Shown here: positions 31,242 to 40,590 of the stretch, piece after piece | Position numbering within the stretch: position 1 is the first letter of the stretch | Layout of the letters: every line of letters begins with the position of its first letter | From: an uncultured Clostridium sp. | GTDB taxonomy: Bacteria; Bacillota; Clostridia; TANB77; CAG-508 | Reading direction: 5' to 3' | Assembly (NCBI GenBank): GCA_948468045.1 | Contig: CAOKGO010000014.1 | Span: 1-43,715, forward strand | Length of the DNA: 43,715 nucleotides | Made by a program: the position numbers and the translations under genes | Notes under the pieces: model-generated | Told to the model about the DNA's origin: nothing | Database searches by the model: none | Seen by the model: the letters and a program-made list of their open reading frames with translations, nothing else

Positions 31242-32642
31242 TCATTTAAGTATTTTATTATGACACTTTTTATAAACAATAATATTTATTCCTACAAATA
31301 TGCTAACTAATACTACAATCCATATTTTAATATAACTTTTATCCTCTCCAAATGGTGGAATTATATTTACTTCCATAGCTTCTAATGTATGAGACAAATT
31401 GTTATCTTCGTTTAATCTAAAAGTTAATTTGTTTTTATAATTCATATCTTCTATTTGACTTGTTAATAAAGTTGACAATACTATTTTAGTTTGATAGCTT
31501 CTTCCTTTTCTAATTACATATTCTGAATTTTCATCCGGAGTTTCATTTATAGATAATACCAAATTATGTCCATTTTGAAAACTTAAATCTTCATTAACTT
31601 GCCAACCATAATCTTCATTTGTTTTATCTTCTGAAATTAACTTTGAAGATAAATCAAAATTCATATTTTTATCTACCTCTTCTTGTAGCTCTATTTTTGT
31701 ACAAGGTATTGAGCTTTTTATATTTACAATATATTCTAATTCTAGCTTACTTCCTTGTAACATTTCTTGGTCTAAAAACATGTATAAGTCATCATTAGTT
31801 ATAAAATAATTTTGTGCATTTTCTGTAAATTCTGTTATACTGCTTTCCACTACTTCTGAACAAATTAGATTATATATTTCATCATAAATTTCTAATAATT
31901 CCCCTGTTGAAACTCCTCTATATATAGTTCCTGCATCTCCTAATCTTCCTGTAAATGCTTCTGTATGAGAGGATTCTAGTAATACATTATAAATATTTAT
32001 ATTTCTGTTTTTGAAGTCTATTAATTTTCTATAAGCATCTTGTGGTCTACCATCTTCTCCATCTGTTAAATTCACTAAAAAATACTTCATTTCTTTGTCT
32101 TTATTCTTATAGAGTGATCTATAAAATATTATTTGTGCTTCATCTAACGCTGATGATATCCTTGTGTCACCATATGCCTTGATGCTGTTTATAGAATCTT
32201 TTATACTTTCTATATCTGATGATTCTTCTACTTGGTTTCTTAAATCTACTGGAAAAGAAATTACACTTATTTTAACATCTTTAGCTACTTTAAATAGATT
32301 ATCTACTAAATTTATAGCAGATTTTTTTGCTAAATCTAATCTAGTTCCTTCCTTACATTCTGCTCTCATACTTCCAGATGCATCAATAACAATTATTACT
32401 TCAAGTGGAGTAGTAATTGTTTGTATATTCATATTTGTTCCACCATTAACACTTGTACCTTGTATCTTTTTTCCTGATGGTAAAGTAATTGTTGCTGCAT
32501 TTAGTTCTGCATAAGCTATTATTTTTTGTCCATTTGAGTCATATTCATAAATATGTGGAGTAAAAGTTCCATAAGAAAAATTAACTAGTATAAAAATTAA
32601 TGAAACAAAACTGCTAATTATATTAATAATTTTTCTTTTCAT
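31242..32642 (-). CDS. Membrane-anchored VWA-domain protein, paralogue 1
   Basis: 466 residues from ATG 32642 (AAAGGAGG eight bases upstream; the longer frame is unlikely). Signal or anchor helix (IINIISSFVSLIFILVNF), an outside strand region with LPSGKKIQGTSVNGG, a von Willebrand A domain from about 80 to 250 with the MIDAS motif VIDASGSM, a beta-rich part with the strongly conserved FLDQEMLQGSKLELEY, and a C-terminal transmembrane helix (IWIVVLVSIFVGINIIVY) with a short basic tail. About 75 percent alike by eye to paralogues 2 and 3 in the second half, more divergent in the VWA domain. Presumably a surface metal-dependent binding protein; ligand unknown. Stop TGA. Confidence 0.85.
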   Translation of the reverse strand: MKRKIINIISSFVSLIFILVNFSYGTFTPHIYEYDSNGQKIIAYAELNAATITLPSGKKIQGTSVNGGTNMNIQTITTPLEVIIVIDASGSMRAECKEGTRLDLAKKSAINLVDNLFKVAKDVKISVISFPVDLRNQVEESSDIESIKDSINSIKAYGDTRISSALDEAQIIFYRSLYKNKDKEMKYFLVNLTDGEDGRPQDAYRKLIDFKNRNINIYNVLLESSHTEAFTGRLGDAGTIYRGVSTGELLEIYDEIYNLICSEVVESSITEFTENAQNYFITNDDLYMFLDQEMLQGSKLELEYIVNIKSSIPCTKIELQEEVDKNMNFDLSSKLISEDKTNEDYGWQVNEDLSFQNGHNLVLSINETPDENSEYVIRKGRSYQTKIVLSTLLTSQIEDMNYKNKLTFRLNEDNNLSHTLEAMEVNIIPPFGEDKSYIKIWIVVLVSIFVGINIIVYKKCHNKILK

Positions 32643-32700
32643 TGTTTTTTCCTCCTTTGTATTTAGGTTAATTTTAATCATATTCATCTTTAAATTCTTT

Positions 32701-34098
32701 TTATTTATTATTATCAAGTTTCTTCTTTATTTTTATATATATAATAATACTTATTCCTGTTAGTATGCAAACTAATATTACAATCCATATTTTAATATAA
32801 CTTTTATCTTCTCCAAATGGTGGAATTATATTTACTTCCATAGCTTCTAAGGTTTGAGACAAATTGTTATCTTCGTTTATTCTAAAAGTTAATTTGTTTT
32901 TATAATTCATATCTTCTATTTGGCTAGTTAATAAAGTTGATAATAATAATTTTACTTGGTAACTTTTTCCTCTTTCCATAACATATTGTTGACCATTTTG
33001 TGGTGTTTGTGTAATAGATAAAACTAAATTATGTTTTTTATCACCTGTACTTTTATAACTTAAATCCTCATTAACTTGCCAACCATAATCTTCATTGCTT
33101 TTATCTTCTGAAATCATTTTTGAAGACATTTCAAAATTCAAATTTTTATCTACCTCTTCTTGTAGTTCTATTTTTGTACAAGGTATTGAACTTTTTAAAT
33201 TTATAATATATTCTAATTCTAACTTACTTCCTTGTAACATTTCTTGGTCTAAAAACATATATAAATCATCATTTGTTATAAAATAATTTTGTGCATTTTC
33301 TATAAAATCTGTTACATTACTCTCTACAGCTTCTATACAAATCAAATTATATATTTCATCATAAATTTCTACTAACTGTTCTAATTTTATATTTTTGTAA
33401 GTAGTACCAGCTTCTTCATTACCATTTTTAAAAGCACCATCTGAATTTGTTTCTATTAATATATTGTATATTTTTATCTTTTTATTTTGCAATTCTATTA
33501 ATTTTAATTTATTAAAACAATCCTTTGCATTCATTGTAGAACCATCTGTTAAATTTATTAATACATGAAATGATTCCTCTTGATTGTCCTTTGCAAATAT
33601 AGATTGTGCCATCTCTAAGGCAGGAAGCATGTTAGTTGAACCACCAACATGTAAATTATTTATTGCTGATTTTATATCTTCTTGATTTGAAGATTCTTTT
33701 ATTTTTATACTTGCTGATCCTGAAAAAGCAATTAAACTTATTTTTATATTTGTAGCCACATTAAATAAATTATCCACTAAATTGATAGCAGATTGTTTTG
33801 CTATTTCTATCCTTAAATCATGCATACTTCCTGATACATCCATAACTAAAATTATATTAAGTGGCGTTGTAACTGTTTGTATATTTATTTCTGTGCCACC
33901 ATTAACATTTGTACTTTGTATTCTCTTTCCAGATGGTAAAGTAATTGTTGCTGCATTTAGTTCTGCATAAGCTATTATTCTTTGACCATTTGATTGATAT
34001 TCATAGATATGAGGTGTAAAAATACTAAATGAAAAGTTAGACAATATAAACACTAAAGACACAAAAACACAAATTATATTAATAATTTTTCTTTTCAT
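32701..34098 (-). CDS. Membrane-anchored VWA-domain protein, paralogue 2
   Basis: 465 residues from ATG 34098, same RBS and leader sequence as paralogue 1. MIDAS is VMDVSGSM followed at once by HDLRIEIAK, so the metal loop lacks the short insert of paralogue 1. VWA part diverges most; the region after VTDFIENAQNYFITNDDLYMF and the transmembrane tail are nearly the same. First gene of a two-gene unit with paralogue 1 (58-base gap), driven from 34146-34175. Likely a recent tandem duplication with diversification of the binding face. Confidence 0.85.
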   Translation of the reverse strand: MKRKIINIICVFVSLVFILSNFSFSIFTPHIYEYQSNGQRIIAYAELNAATITLPSGKRIQSTNVNGGTEINIQTVTTPLNIILVMDVSGSMHDLRIEIAKQSAINLVDNLFNVATNIKISLIAFSGSASIKIKESSNQEDIKSAINNLHVGGSTNMLPALEMAQSIFAKDNQEESFHVLINLTDGSTMNAKDCFNKLKLIELQNKKIKIYNILIETNSDGAFKNGNEEAGTTYKNIKLEQLVEIYDEIYNLICIEAVESNVTDFIENAQNYFITNDDLYMFLDQEMLQGSKLELEYIINLKSSIPCTKIELQEEVDKNLNFEMSSKMISEDKSNEDYGWQVNEDLSYKSTGDKKHNLVLSITQTPQNGQQYVMERGKSYQVKLLLSTLLTSQIEDMNYKNKLTFRINEDNNLSQTLEAMEVNIIPPFGEDKSYIKIWIVILVCILTGISIIIYIKIKKKLDNNK

Positions 34099-34145
34099 TG
34101 TTTTTTCCTCCTTTTTCTCTTGTACTTTTATCATCTCCTATCTTT

Positions 34146-34175
34146 ATTATAACATAATTTATGTTTTTTGTACAA
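34146..34175 (-). promoter_or_regulatory. Promoter of VWA paralogues 2 and 1
   Basis: Minus strand TTGTAC, 18 bases, TATAAT, about 45 bases ahead of the ATG at 34098. Confidence 0.6.
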
Positions 34176-34260
34176 ATACTCTTTTATTTTTTGTATTTTT
34201 ATGATACAATTCAATAAATTTTAAAAATATTTGTCAAAAGATGAAATAGGAGGAAAAATT

Positions 34261-34542
34261 ATGGAATTAAATAGATGTAGCAGATGTGGTAATTTTTATA
34301 CAGCTGAGGGAAATGTATGCCCTAGATGTAGCACTAAAGATGGATTTGAATTTTCAACTTTTAAAACTTATGTACATGAAAACGGTTTTGAAAACTCTTT
34401 AAATACTATCTCAAATGATACAGGTATTACTGTTAAAAACTTAAATCGTTTTATGGAATATCAAGAATTTCAAGATTATCAAAAAGAAATTAATAATATT
34501 AATGAACTAAAAAATGCAATTGGTGAACTTGGCAGTAATTAA
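34261..34542 (+). CDS. Zinc-ribbon protein, YvyF-like
   Basis: 93 residues from ATG 34261, seven bases after AGGAGG. Two CxxC pairs (RCSRCGNFY and VCPRCSTK) form a zinc ribbon at residues 6-26. They are followed by a helical region with NTISNDTGITVKNLNRFME, which resembles the helix-turn-helix of the YvyF/TIGR03826 family. No flagellar genes are visible here, so a flagellar role is not implied. Likely a small nucleic-acid or protein-binding regulator. It precedes tyrS by 78 bases on the same strand. Confidence 0.65.
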   Translation: MELNRCSRCGNFYTAEGNVCPRCSTKDGFEFSTFKTYVHENGFENSLNTISNDTGITVKNLNRFMEYQEFQDYQKEINNINELKNAIGELGSN

Positions 34543-34620
34543 TATTTAAACTTTATTATTACAAGAAATTGCACTTGTTTTATATCTTTATTGAAATTTA
34601 ATGAAAGGAGCAATTTGAAA

Positions 34621-35848
34621 ATGGATAATGTTTTTAATATATTAGAAGAAAGAGGCTATATTGAACAAATGACTCACCCTAAAGAAATTAAAGAACTTTT
34701 TGGAAAAGAATCTGTTCCTTTTTATATTGGAATCGATCCAACAGCAGATAGTTTACATGTTGGTCATTTTGTCTCTTTAATGGTTGCAAGCCATATGCAA
34801 AAATGTGGTCATAAGCCAATTATTTTAGTTGGTGGTGGAACTGCTACTATTGGTGATCCATCTCGGAAAAACTGACATGAGGAAAATGCTTTCTCGTGAA
34901 GAACTTGACCACAATGTTGAATGTATAAAAAAACAAATTGAAAAATTTATTAGTTTTGACGGAAAAAATGCAGCTATTATTGTAAATAATGCTGATTGGT
35001 TATTAGATTTAAAATTTGTGGACTTTGTACGTGAAATTGGAAGTCTATTTTCTGTTAATAGGATGCTTGCTGCTGAATGTTACAAACAGAGAATGGAAAC
35101 AGGTTTAACTTTTTTTGAAATGAGCTATATGTTAATGCAATCATATGACTTTTTATATTTATACAATAAATATGGTTGTAAACTTCAAATGGGTGGAAAT
35201 GACCAATGGTCTAATATTATTGGTGGTGTTGAACTTATTAGAAAAATCGGAAAAGATGATTCTTTTGGTTTAACCTTTAAGCTTTTAACAACTAAAGAAG
35301 GCAAAAAAATGGGTAAAACTGAAAAAGGTGCTTTATGGTTAGACCCTATCAAAACGTCTCCTTATGAATTTTATCAATATTGGAGAAATGTTGAAGATAG
35401 TAGTGTCGAAAACGTTTTTAAAATGCTTACATTTGTACCAATGAAAAAAATCAAAGAACTTTCTTCTTATAAAGATGAAAAAATAAATGAAGCAAAAAAA
35501 ATATTAGCTTATGAAATTACTAAATTAGTTCATGGTGAAGAAGAGGCAAAAAAAGCCGAAGAAGCTTCTAACGCCTTATTTAGTGGCCAAGGTAATTTAG
35601 ACAATATGCCTAGTGTAATTTTAGACAATTTAAACATTTCAATAATAGAAGCTATAATCTTAACTGGAATTGCACCATCTAAAGGGCAAGCTAGAACATT
35701 AATTAATCAAGGTGGTATCTCTTTAAATGACGAAAAAGTAACTGATGTAAATTATAATTTATCTGAAAAAGACTTTTCAGATGGATATGCTATCTTAAAA
35801 AAAGGTAAAAAAATATTTTATAAATTAAAAACAAAAAAAGACGCATGA
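34621..35848 (+). CDS. tyrS: Tyrosyl-tRNA synthetase, read through one CGG +1 frameshift
   Basis: 408 residues when joined. The HIGH-type motif is HVGHFV after GIDPTADSL; the KMSKS-type motif is [13 protein letters not shown]; the tyrosine pocket includes [11 protein letters not shown]; the C-terminal S4-like domain contains [15 protein letters not shown]. At 34864 the zero frame reads G-D-P-S-R-K-N-stop; skipping C of CGG gives G-D-P-S-G-K-T-D-M-R, the invariant GDPSGK of TyrRS. Start ATG 34621, 10 bases after AAAGGAG; TTG 34615 is possible. No T-box leader was found. The gene is essential in general, so the shift has to be efficient. Confidence 0.94.
34864..34866 (+). other. CGG +1 frameshift site, tyrS
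   Basis: TCT-CGG-AAA-AAC-TGA; skipping C gives TCT-GGA-AAA-ACT (S-G-K-T). The zero frame stops three codons after CGG. Confidence 0.92.
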
Positions 35849-35896
35849 TTGAAACTTTATGACCTTTTAAATATTTTATTTTGTTATTATATCTTA

Positions 35897-35933
35897 GGAA
35901 AGCCTTAAAATCATTCTGATTTTAAGGCTTTCC
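35897..35933. terminator. Shared terminator of tyrS and VWA paralogue 3
   Basis: Perfect 17-bp stem with a three-base loop (TTC). Its right arm contains the last codons of the VWA gene, including the CGG at 35932-35934. Confidence 0.7.
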
Positions 35934-37296
35934 GATTTATTTTATATGTAATAATTCCTGTTACTGCAAATAGACTAATTAATATTAAAATCCATATTTT
36001 GTTGTAGCTCTTATCTTCTCCAAATGGAGGAATTATATTTACTTCCATTGCTTCTAAGCTTTGTGATAAATTATTATCTTCATTTATTCTAAAAGTTAAT
36101 TTGTTTTTATAATTCATATCTTCTATTTGACTTGTTAATAAGGTTGATAATACTAATTTAGTTTGATATCCTCTTCCTCTTCCAATTACATATTGTGAAT
36201 CTTCCTCTGAAGTTTTATTTATTGATAATACTAAATTATGACCATCTTTGTAGCTCAAATCTTCATTTATTTGCCAACCACAATCTTCATTTGTTTTATC
36301 TTCTGAAATCAATTTAGAAGATAAATCGAAATTCAGATTTTTATCTACTTCATTCTCTAATTCTAACTTTGTACATGGAATTGATGTTTTTATATTTATA
36401 ACATATTCTAATTCTAATTTGCATCCTTGTAACATTTCTTGGTCTAAAAACATATATAAATCATCATTAGTTATAAAATAATTTTGTGCATTTTCTATAA
36501 ATTCTGTTACACTACTATTTACAACTTCTGAGCAAATTAAATTATATATTTCATCATAAAGTTCAACTAATTCATCTGATGAAACTCCTGAATAAATAGT
36601 TCCAGCATCTACTCCATTTTGTGAAAAGGCTTCTTTATGTGAAGATTCTAGTAATACATTATAAACATTTACATTTTTATCTATAATTATATTTAATCTT
36701 TTATAAGCATCTTCTGGATAAAAGTCTTGTCCATCTGTTAAATTTACCAAAAACCAATTTAATTGTTCATTATCATTTTTAACACTTGAAATTATTTGGT
36801 CTGCCTTTTTAAGTGCTGATGTTATATTTGTTCCTCCATGTGCTGATAACCTCATTATAGCACTTATAACCTCTTGTTTATAATTAGATTTTGATACTTC
36901 AATAATTGCATTATTCTCAAAAGAAATTACACTTATTTGAACATCTTCAGCAACTTCAAACAATTTTTCAACTAAATTTATAGCAGCTCGTCTTGCTATT
37001 GTTAATTTACGACCTTGCATACTTCCTGATACGTCAATAACTAATATTACTTGAAGTGGTGAAGTAATTGTTTCTATATTTATTTCTGTTCCACCATTTA
37101 TATTTGTACTTTGTATTTTCTTTCCAGATGGTAAATAAATATTAGCTGCATTTAGTTCTGCATAAGCTATTAACTTTTGGCCATCATCTGACTCATATTC
37201 ATAAATATTAGGAGCAAAAATTCCATATGAAAAATTGGTTAGTATAAATACTAATGCAACAAAACTGCTAATTATATTAATAATATTTTTTTTCAT
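35911..37296 (-). CDS. Membrane-anchored VWA-domain protein, paralogue 3
   Basis: 461 residues from ATG 37296 (AGGAGG 8 bases upstream). Same plan as paralogues 1 and 2: anchor helix, LPSGKKIQSTNINGG, VWA domain with VIDVSGSM, FLDQEMLQGCKLELEY, C-terminal transmembrane helix. It differs in two cysteines (QGCKL, EDCGW) absent in the others. The end contains in-frame CGG (35932-35934): the zero frame ends KINRKALKSE, the +1 frame ends KINGKP with a stop at 35922-35924. Both are tolerable tails after the membrane helix, so this site does not test the rule. Downstream of the DUF5665 gene with a 58-base gap. Confidence 0.85.
   Translation of the reverse strand: MKKNIINIISSFVALVFILTNFSYGIFAPNIYEYESDDGQKLIAYAELNAANIYLPSGKKIQSTNINGGTEINIETITSPLQVILVIDVSGSMQGRKLTIARRAAINLVEKLFEVAEDVQISVISFENNAIIEVSKSNYKQEVISAIMRLSAHGGTNITSALKKADQIISSVKNDNEQLNWFLVNLTDGQDFYPEDAYKRLNIIIDKNVNVYNVLLESSHKEAFSQNGVDAGTIYSGVSSDELVELYDEIYNLICSEVVNSSVTEFIENAQNYFITNDDLYMFLDQEMLQGCKLELEYVINIKTSIPCTKLELENEVDKNLNFDLSSKLISEDKTNEDCGWQINEDLSYKDGHNLVLSINKTSEEDSQYVIGRGRGYQTKLVLSTLLTSQIEDMNYKNKLTFRINEDNNLSQSLEAMEVNIIPPFGEDKSYNKIWILILISLFAVTGIITYKINRKALKSE
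35932..35934 (-). other. In-frame CGG near the end of VWA paralogue 3 (uninformative)
   Basis: AAT-CGG-AAA. A +1 shift would give N-G-K-P-stop three codons later; no shift gives nine further residues. Confidence 0.4.
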
Positions 37297-37354
37297 AGCT
37301 TCTTCCTCCTTCTTTCGTTTTATGTTATTATCTACCATTTTTATTATACCACTT

Positions 37355-37646
37355 TTATCTATTTTTTTCAACAATTTCTACTATATCTGCAATATATTCT
37401 CCAATCACTGGAATATTTAAAGTTACTATCTTTTGTAGTAACATAATCAAAACAGCTGTAATTATAGTTACTCCTATACCAATTCCCACTCCTCTTGATA
37501 TTCCTGCTAATATATTTCTTTTAATAATTTCCTTTTTATTTCCGCAATAAATACGCCCATTCTATAAAATTTCCTTCTTGTAATATATTGCTTAAATTTT
37601 CTATTAATTTTTCTAGTTTATTTACTTTTTTATTTTTTAACCACAT
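37355..37646 (-). CDS. DUF5665-family membrane protein, visible only through a CGG +1 frameshift
   Basis: Zero frame from ATG 37646 gives only 36 residues (M-W-L-K-N-K-K-V to A-Y-L-L-R-K-stop). With the C of the CGG at 37542-37544 skipped the frame stays open for 96 residues: L-G-N-K-K-E, then the helix ILAGISRGVGIGIGVTIIT and the segment LQKIVTLNIPVIGEYIADIV. That pattern (R-G-x-G-x-x-x-G helix, then LNIPxIGxxIAxIV) is the DUF5665 family of clostridia, a small single- or double-helix membrane protein of unknown role. RBS AAGGTGG lies in the 3' arm of a hairpin (37647-37678). Between UPF0182 and VWA paralogue 3 on the same strand. Confidence 0.82.
37542..37544 (-). other. CGG +1 frameshift site, DUF5665 gene
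   Basis: Minus-strand TTG-CGG-AAA-TAA; skipping C gives TTG-GGA-AAT-AAA. The zero frame stops two codons after CGG. Confidence 0.85.
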
Positions 37647-37678
37647 AAAAATCCACCTTTATTTTAGGGTGGATTTTT
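37647..37678 (-). terminator. Hairpin after UPF0182 that also holds the RBS of the DUF5665 gene
   Basis: AAAAATCCACC / GGTGGATTTTT, 11 bp, with T runs on both strands. On the minus strand the 3' arm AAGGTGGATTTTT is the ribosome site of the downstream gene, so folding would both terminate and mask translation. Confidence 0.65.
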
Positions 37679-37687
37679 TTATTTTTT

Positions 37688-40547
37688 TTATTCAATTTTA
37701 TTAGTATTATCTATATTCTCTTTGCTACTTGTAGTATTTTCATTTGTATTATTGGTTTCTTTGTCTAATTCTGATTTTTTCTTGTCTTCATCTTTTTTGG
37801 TTATTTCTAATGAATCTATCAACTCTTGTAATTTTTTTATGTCTTTTCCCATCATTTCCCAATCATTATGACTATTAGAATCTGTTAAATTTTTATTTGC
37901 TTTAATAATAGCTTCAATTAAACCGCTCTACATCATCTGTGTTTTCTACTTCAATATCTACTGCATAAGTAGATAGCAAGTTTTCTAATGCTTTTGTTAA
38001 TGTATCTCCCATAGCTACTTTATTACCAGATGCTACAATTATTTTTTTCAAAACTGGTACTTCTGATTCATTTAGCATTGTTTGATAAATTGGTTCTACA
38101 CATAATAATGTATTATCAATTGGAACAATAATCATTTGTTTTGTTAATTTTGTTCCTGTTGTATTTAAAGCCTCTAACTCTGATGATATAACTTCATCTT
38201 CTTCTATTTGTTTATCTAATTGCATTGGTCCTACTATATTGCTATCTGCTGAAAATTTATACAATTTTAGTTGGTTTGTACTTTTGTTAGTTGTTCCTAC
38301 TATATAAGAAATTATATTTTGTTTTTCATCTGGTGTATAAATTTGTATTAATCCTAATTGTTCTTGATTATTTGTTTTTACCATTGTGTAATATGGTTCT
38401 AGATAAATTCCAGTTGATTTTGTAGATTTTACACTATTATATTTTGCAATATCCCATAGGTCATCTGCTCTATATAATACATCTGGTTTTACATTATGAT
38501 ATATTTTTAATACTTCTGCTTGTACCTTATATAAAAATTCTGGATATATAAAATGGTTTGATATATCTTCAGGTATTTCTTCATCTAAATCTACAAATAA
38601 AGTATCATAAACATTTCTGTATGCCATTGCGATAGGGTCTGTTCTATCTGTTATATAATATGATATTGTTCCATCATAACTGTCTACTAATACTTTTACA
38701 GAGTTTCTAATATAGTTAATATTTTCTTTGATATTATCATGTTCAATAGATGTATATTGTGAATATGGATAACTACTTGAAACTGTATAAGCATCAATTA
38801 CCCATACAATTTTGCCATCTTTTGTTATTACTGTATATGGATTTTCATCATAAATTAAGTATGGTAATGCTTTTTTTGCTCTTTGTATTACATTTCTATT
38901 TACTAAAATTTTGCTATCATTTGTTATTTCATTTGAAAACGCTAAATTCCAATTTCCATTTGTTATTCCTAGAACAAGTCTATCTAAAAATCCTAATTGT
39001 AAACCTGCTTTTCCTTCATAAGTAGATGTATGGTCTGTTCCGTTTTCTTCTGTATAATCATATTCTTGTTTGTTTTTAGCGTTTGTTGCCACAATTTCAT
39101 TTGTTTCTAACCCAAAATATATACGAGGTTGCTCTATATTAATCTTTTCATCTACTCCAGATACTTCTTTTTGAATATATTGCACATTACCTGTTAGTGT
39201 ACTTTTTGTAGCAGATGCTATTATTTCTCCCATTCCATGTGTGTATTCATATGTTTTATTATTATATGTTCTTCCTGAATTTTTTATTTCTCTTGGTGCT
39301 ATATAAACAACTTGATCTTTTCCATCAATTTTATATTTTGCTAAATTAGCATTTCTATATGAAAAATATCCTGTTTCTGTTTGGCTATCTTCTAATGTTT
39401 TAAGCAATGTATTTTTACTAATTATTGGTATATTATCAATTACATTTCTATTTTTGTCTACTTCTTCATTATTGATTGTTCCAGAATATCTTACATTTGT
39501 TTCCTCTATATTGATATTATATGCATCTTTTGTATTTTTAATATTTTCTGCTATATATTCTTTTTCTTTATCAAGTTCATTTGAGCTAACAAATACTAAA
39601 TCAAATACCATCATAATAACAAATAATCCTACCAAATATCCTGGTATAACAGCTAAATTTTTTAATACTTTATTAGTTTTTCCCTCTTTAAAATATTTGA
39701 TAGCACGATATGCAAATATTACAATAACTGCTGCAAATATTGTATATCCCCATAAGTTAATTGTAGTTTCTGTCATTCCTGCTCCTACAATATCAATATT
39801 ATCATTAATTGTTAATAATTTTCCAAATACCATATTTTGTGTATTTAGTATTGTCATTATTGCAATTCCTATTATAACTATTAAAATATTTCTTGTTAGC
39901 TTTTTCATAAATAAACTTTGTTTTAACATTTTTCCATCAATACCATCAAAAAATCTGTTAAATATAATAACATAATAAAGTGCCATATAAATTGATAATC
40001 CTACAAATAATATTGTAATATACATTGTAAATGTTTCTATTATTGGTTTTTGAAAAATATAATAAGCGATATCCATTCCAAATATAGTATCTTGTATTCC
40101 AAATGAAGTACTATTAATTAATAACATTATTTTTTGCATTAATATACTTGATGCTACAATACTTACAATTGCTGATATTACTAAGGCTAATGATTTATTT
40201 AATAACCCTGGCATTGGTTTTTCTTCTTTATCAAAGAAAGGTTTTAAACCTTTTTTAATACCTCGATTTGTGAAATATATAATAATATATAGTACTATAA
40301 AATTAATTGCCATAATAGTATATTTATATGTAATGTTAGTGTAAAAGATATTTGTATATTGTTCTCCTAGTTCTTTAAATTCTAAGTAATTTCCTCTTAA
40401 TTGAATATAACTAATTCCTGCAAATATTAGTAAAAACAAAATAACTAATATCATTCTTTTTTTATTCTTTTCTTTCTTATTTCTATCTCTTGTTTCTTTT
40501 GTGTTTGCTGTATCCATTATAGTTTCTTGTTTGTTTACATTTTCCAC
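37688..40547 (-). CDS. UPF0182-family membrane protein, C-terminus restored by a CGG +1 frameshift
   Basis: About 955 residues. GTG 40547, seven bases after AGGAGG. Seven transmembrane helices lie in the first about 330 residues, then a large outside domain (NEEVDKNRNVIDNIPI, YLEPYYTMVKTNNQEQLGLIQ), as in PF03699. The zero frame ends at 37914 in V-E-R-F-N-stop. Skipping C of the CGG at 37923-37925 gives E-G-L-I-E-A-I-I-K-A-N and then NDWEMMGKDIKKLQELIDSLE, matching the family's C-terminal helix (GDW...G..x.x.L..L), before an acidic, Asn/Thr-rich tail and a TAA at 37688. Function unknown. Follows ftsY by 43 bases. Confidence 0.88.
37923..37925 (-). other. CGG +1 frameshift site, UPF0182
   Basis: Minus-strand GAG-CGG-TTT-AAT-TGA; skipping C gives GAG-GGT-TTA-ATT-GAA and 78 more residues. 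Confidence 0.85.
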
Positions 40548-40590
40548 AAAATCTCCTCCTTTTTCTATCTCCTTTTAATTTAATACTTTT

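Noticed and set aside
34543..34620. T-box leader for tyrS
   Set aside because: Only 78 bases separate tyrS from the upstream gene, with no specifier hairpin, T-box sequence or terminator.
30633..35848. TGA read as tryptophan (mycoplasma-type code)
   Set aside because: Rubrerythrin, tyrS and VWA paralogue 1 end at TGA in the right place, and Trp is written TGG.
22563..37925. The extra C residues as plain sequencing or assembly errors
   Set aside because: All ten create the same in-frame triplet CGG, after many different bases and not in homopolymers, while many GGN glycine codons in the same genes are untouched. Random errors would not do this. Raw reads should still be checked.
22563..37925. 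CGG reassigned to another amino acid or to stop
   Set aside because: Reassignment does not change the frame; all ten sites need a +1 change to continue, so a sense reassignment cannot explain them.
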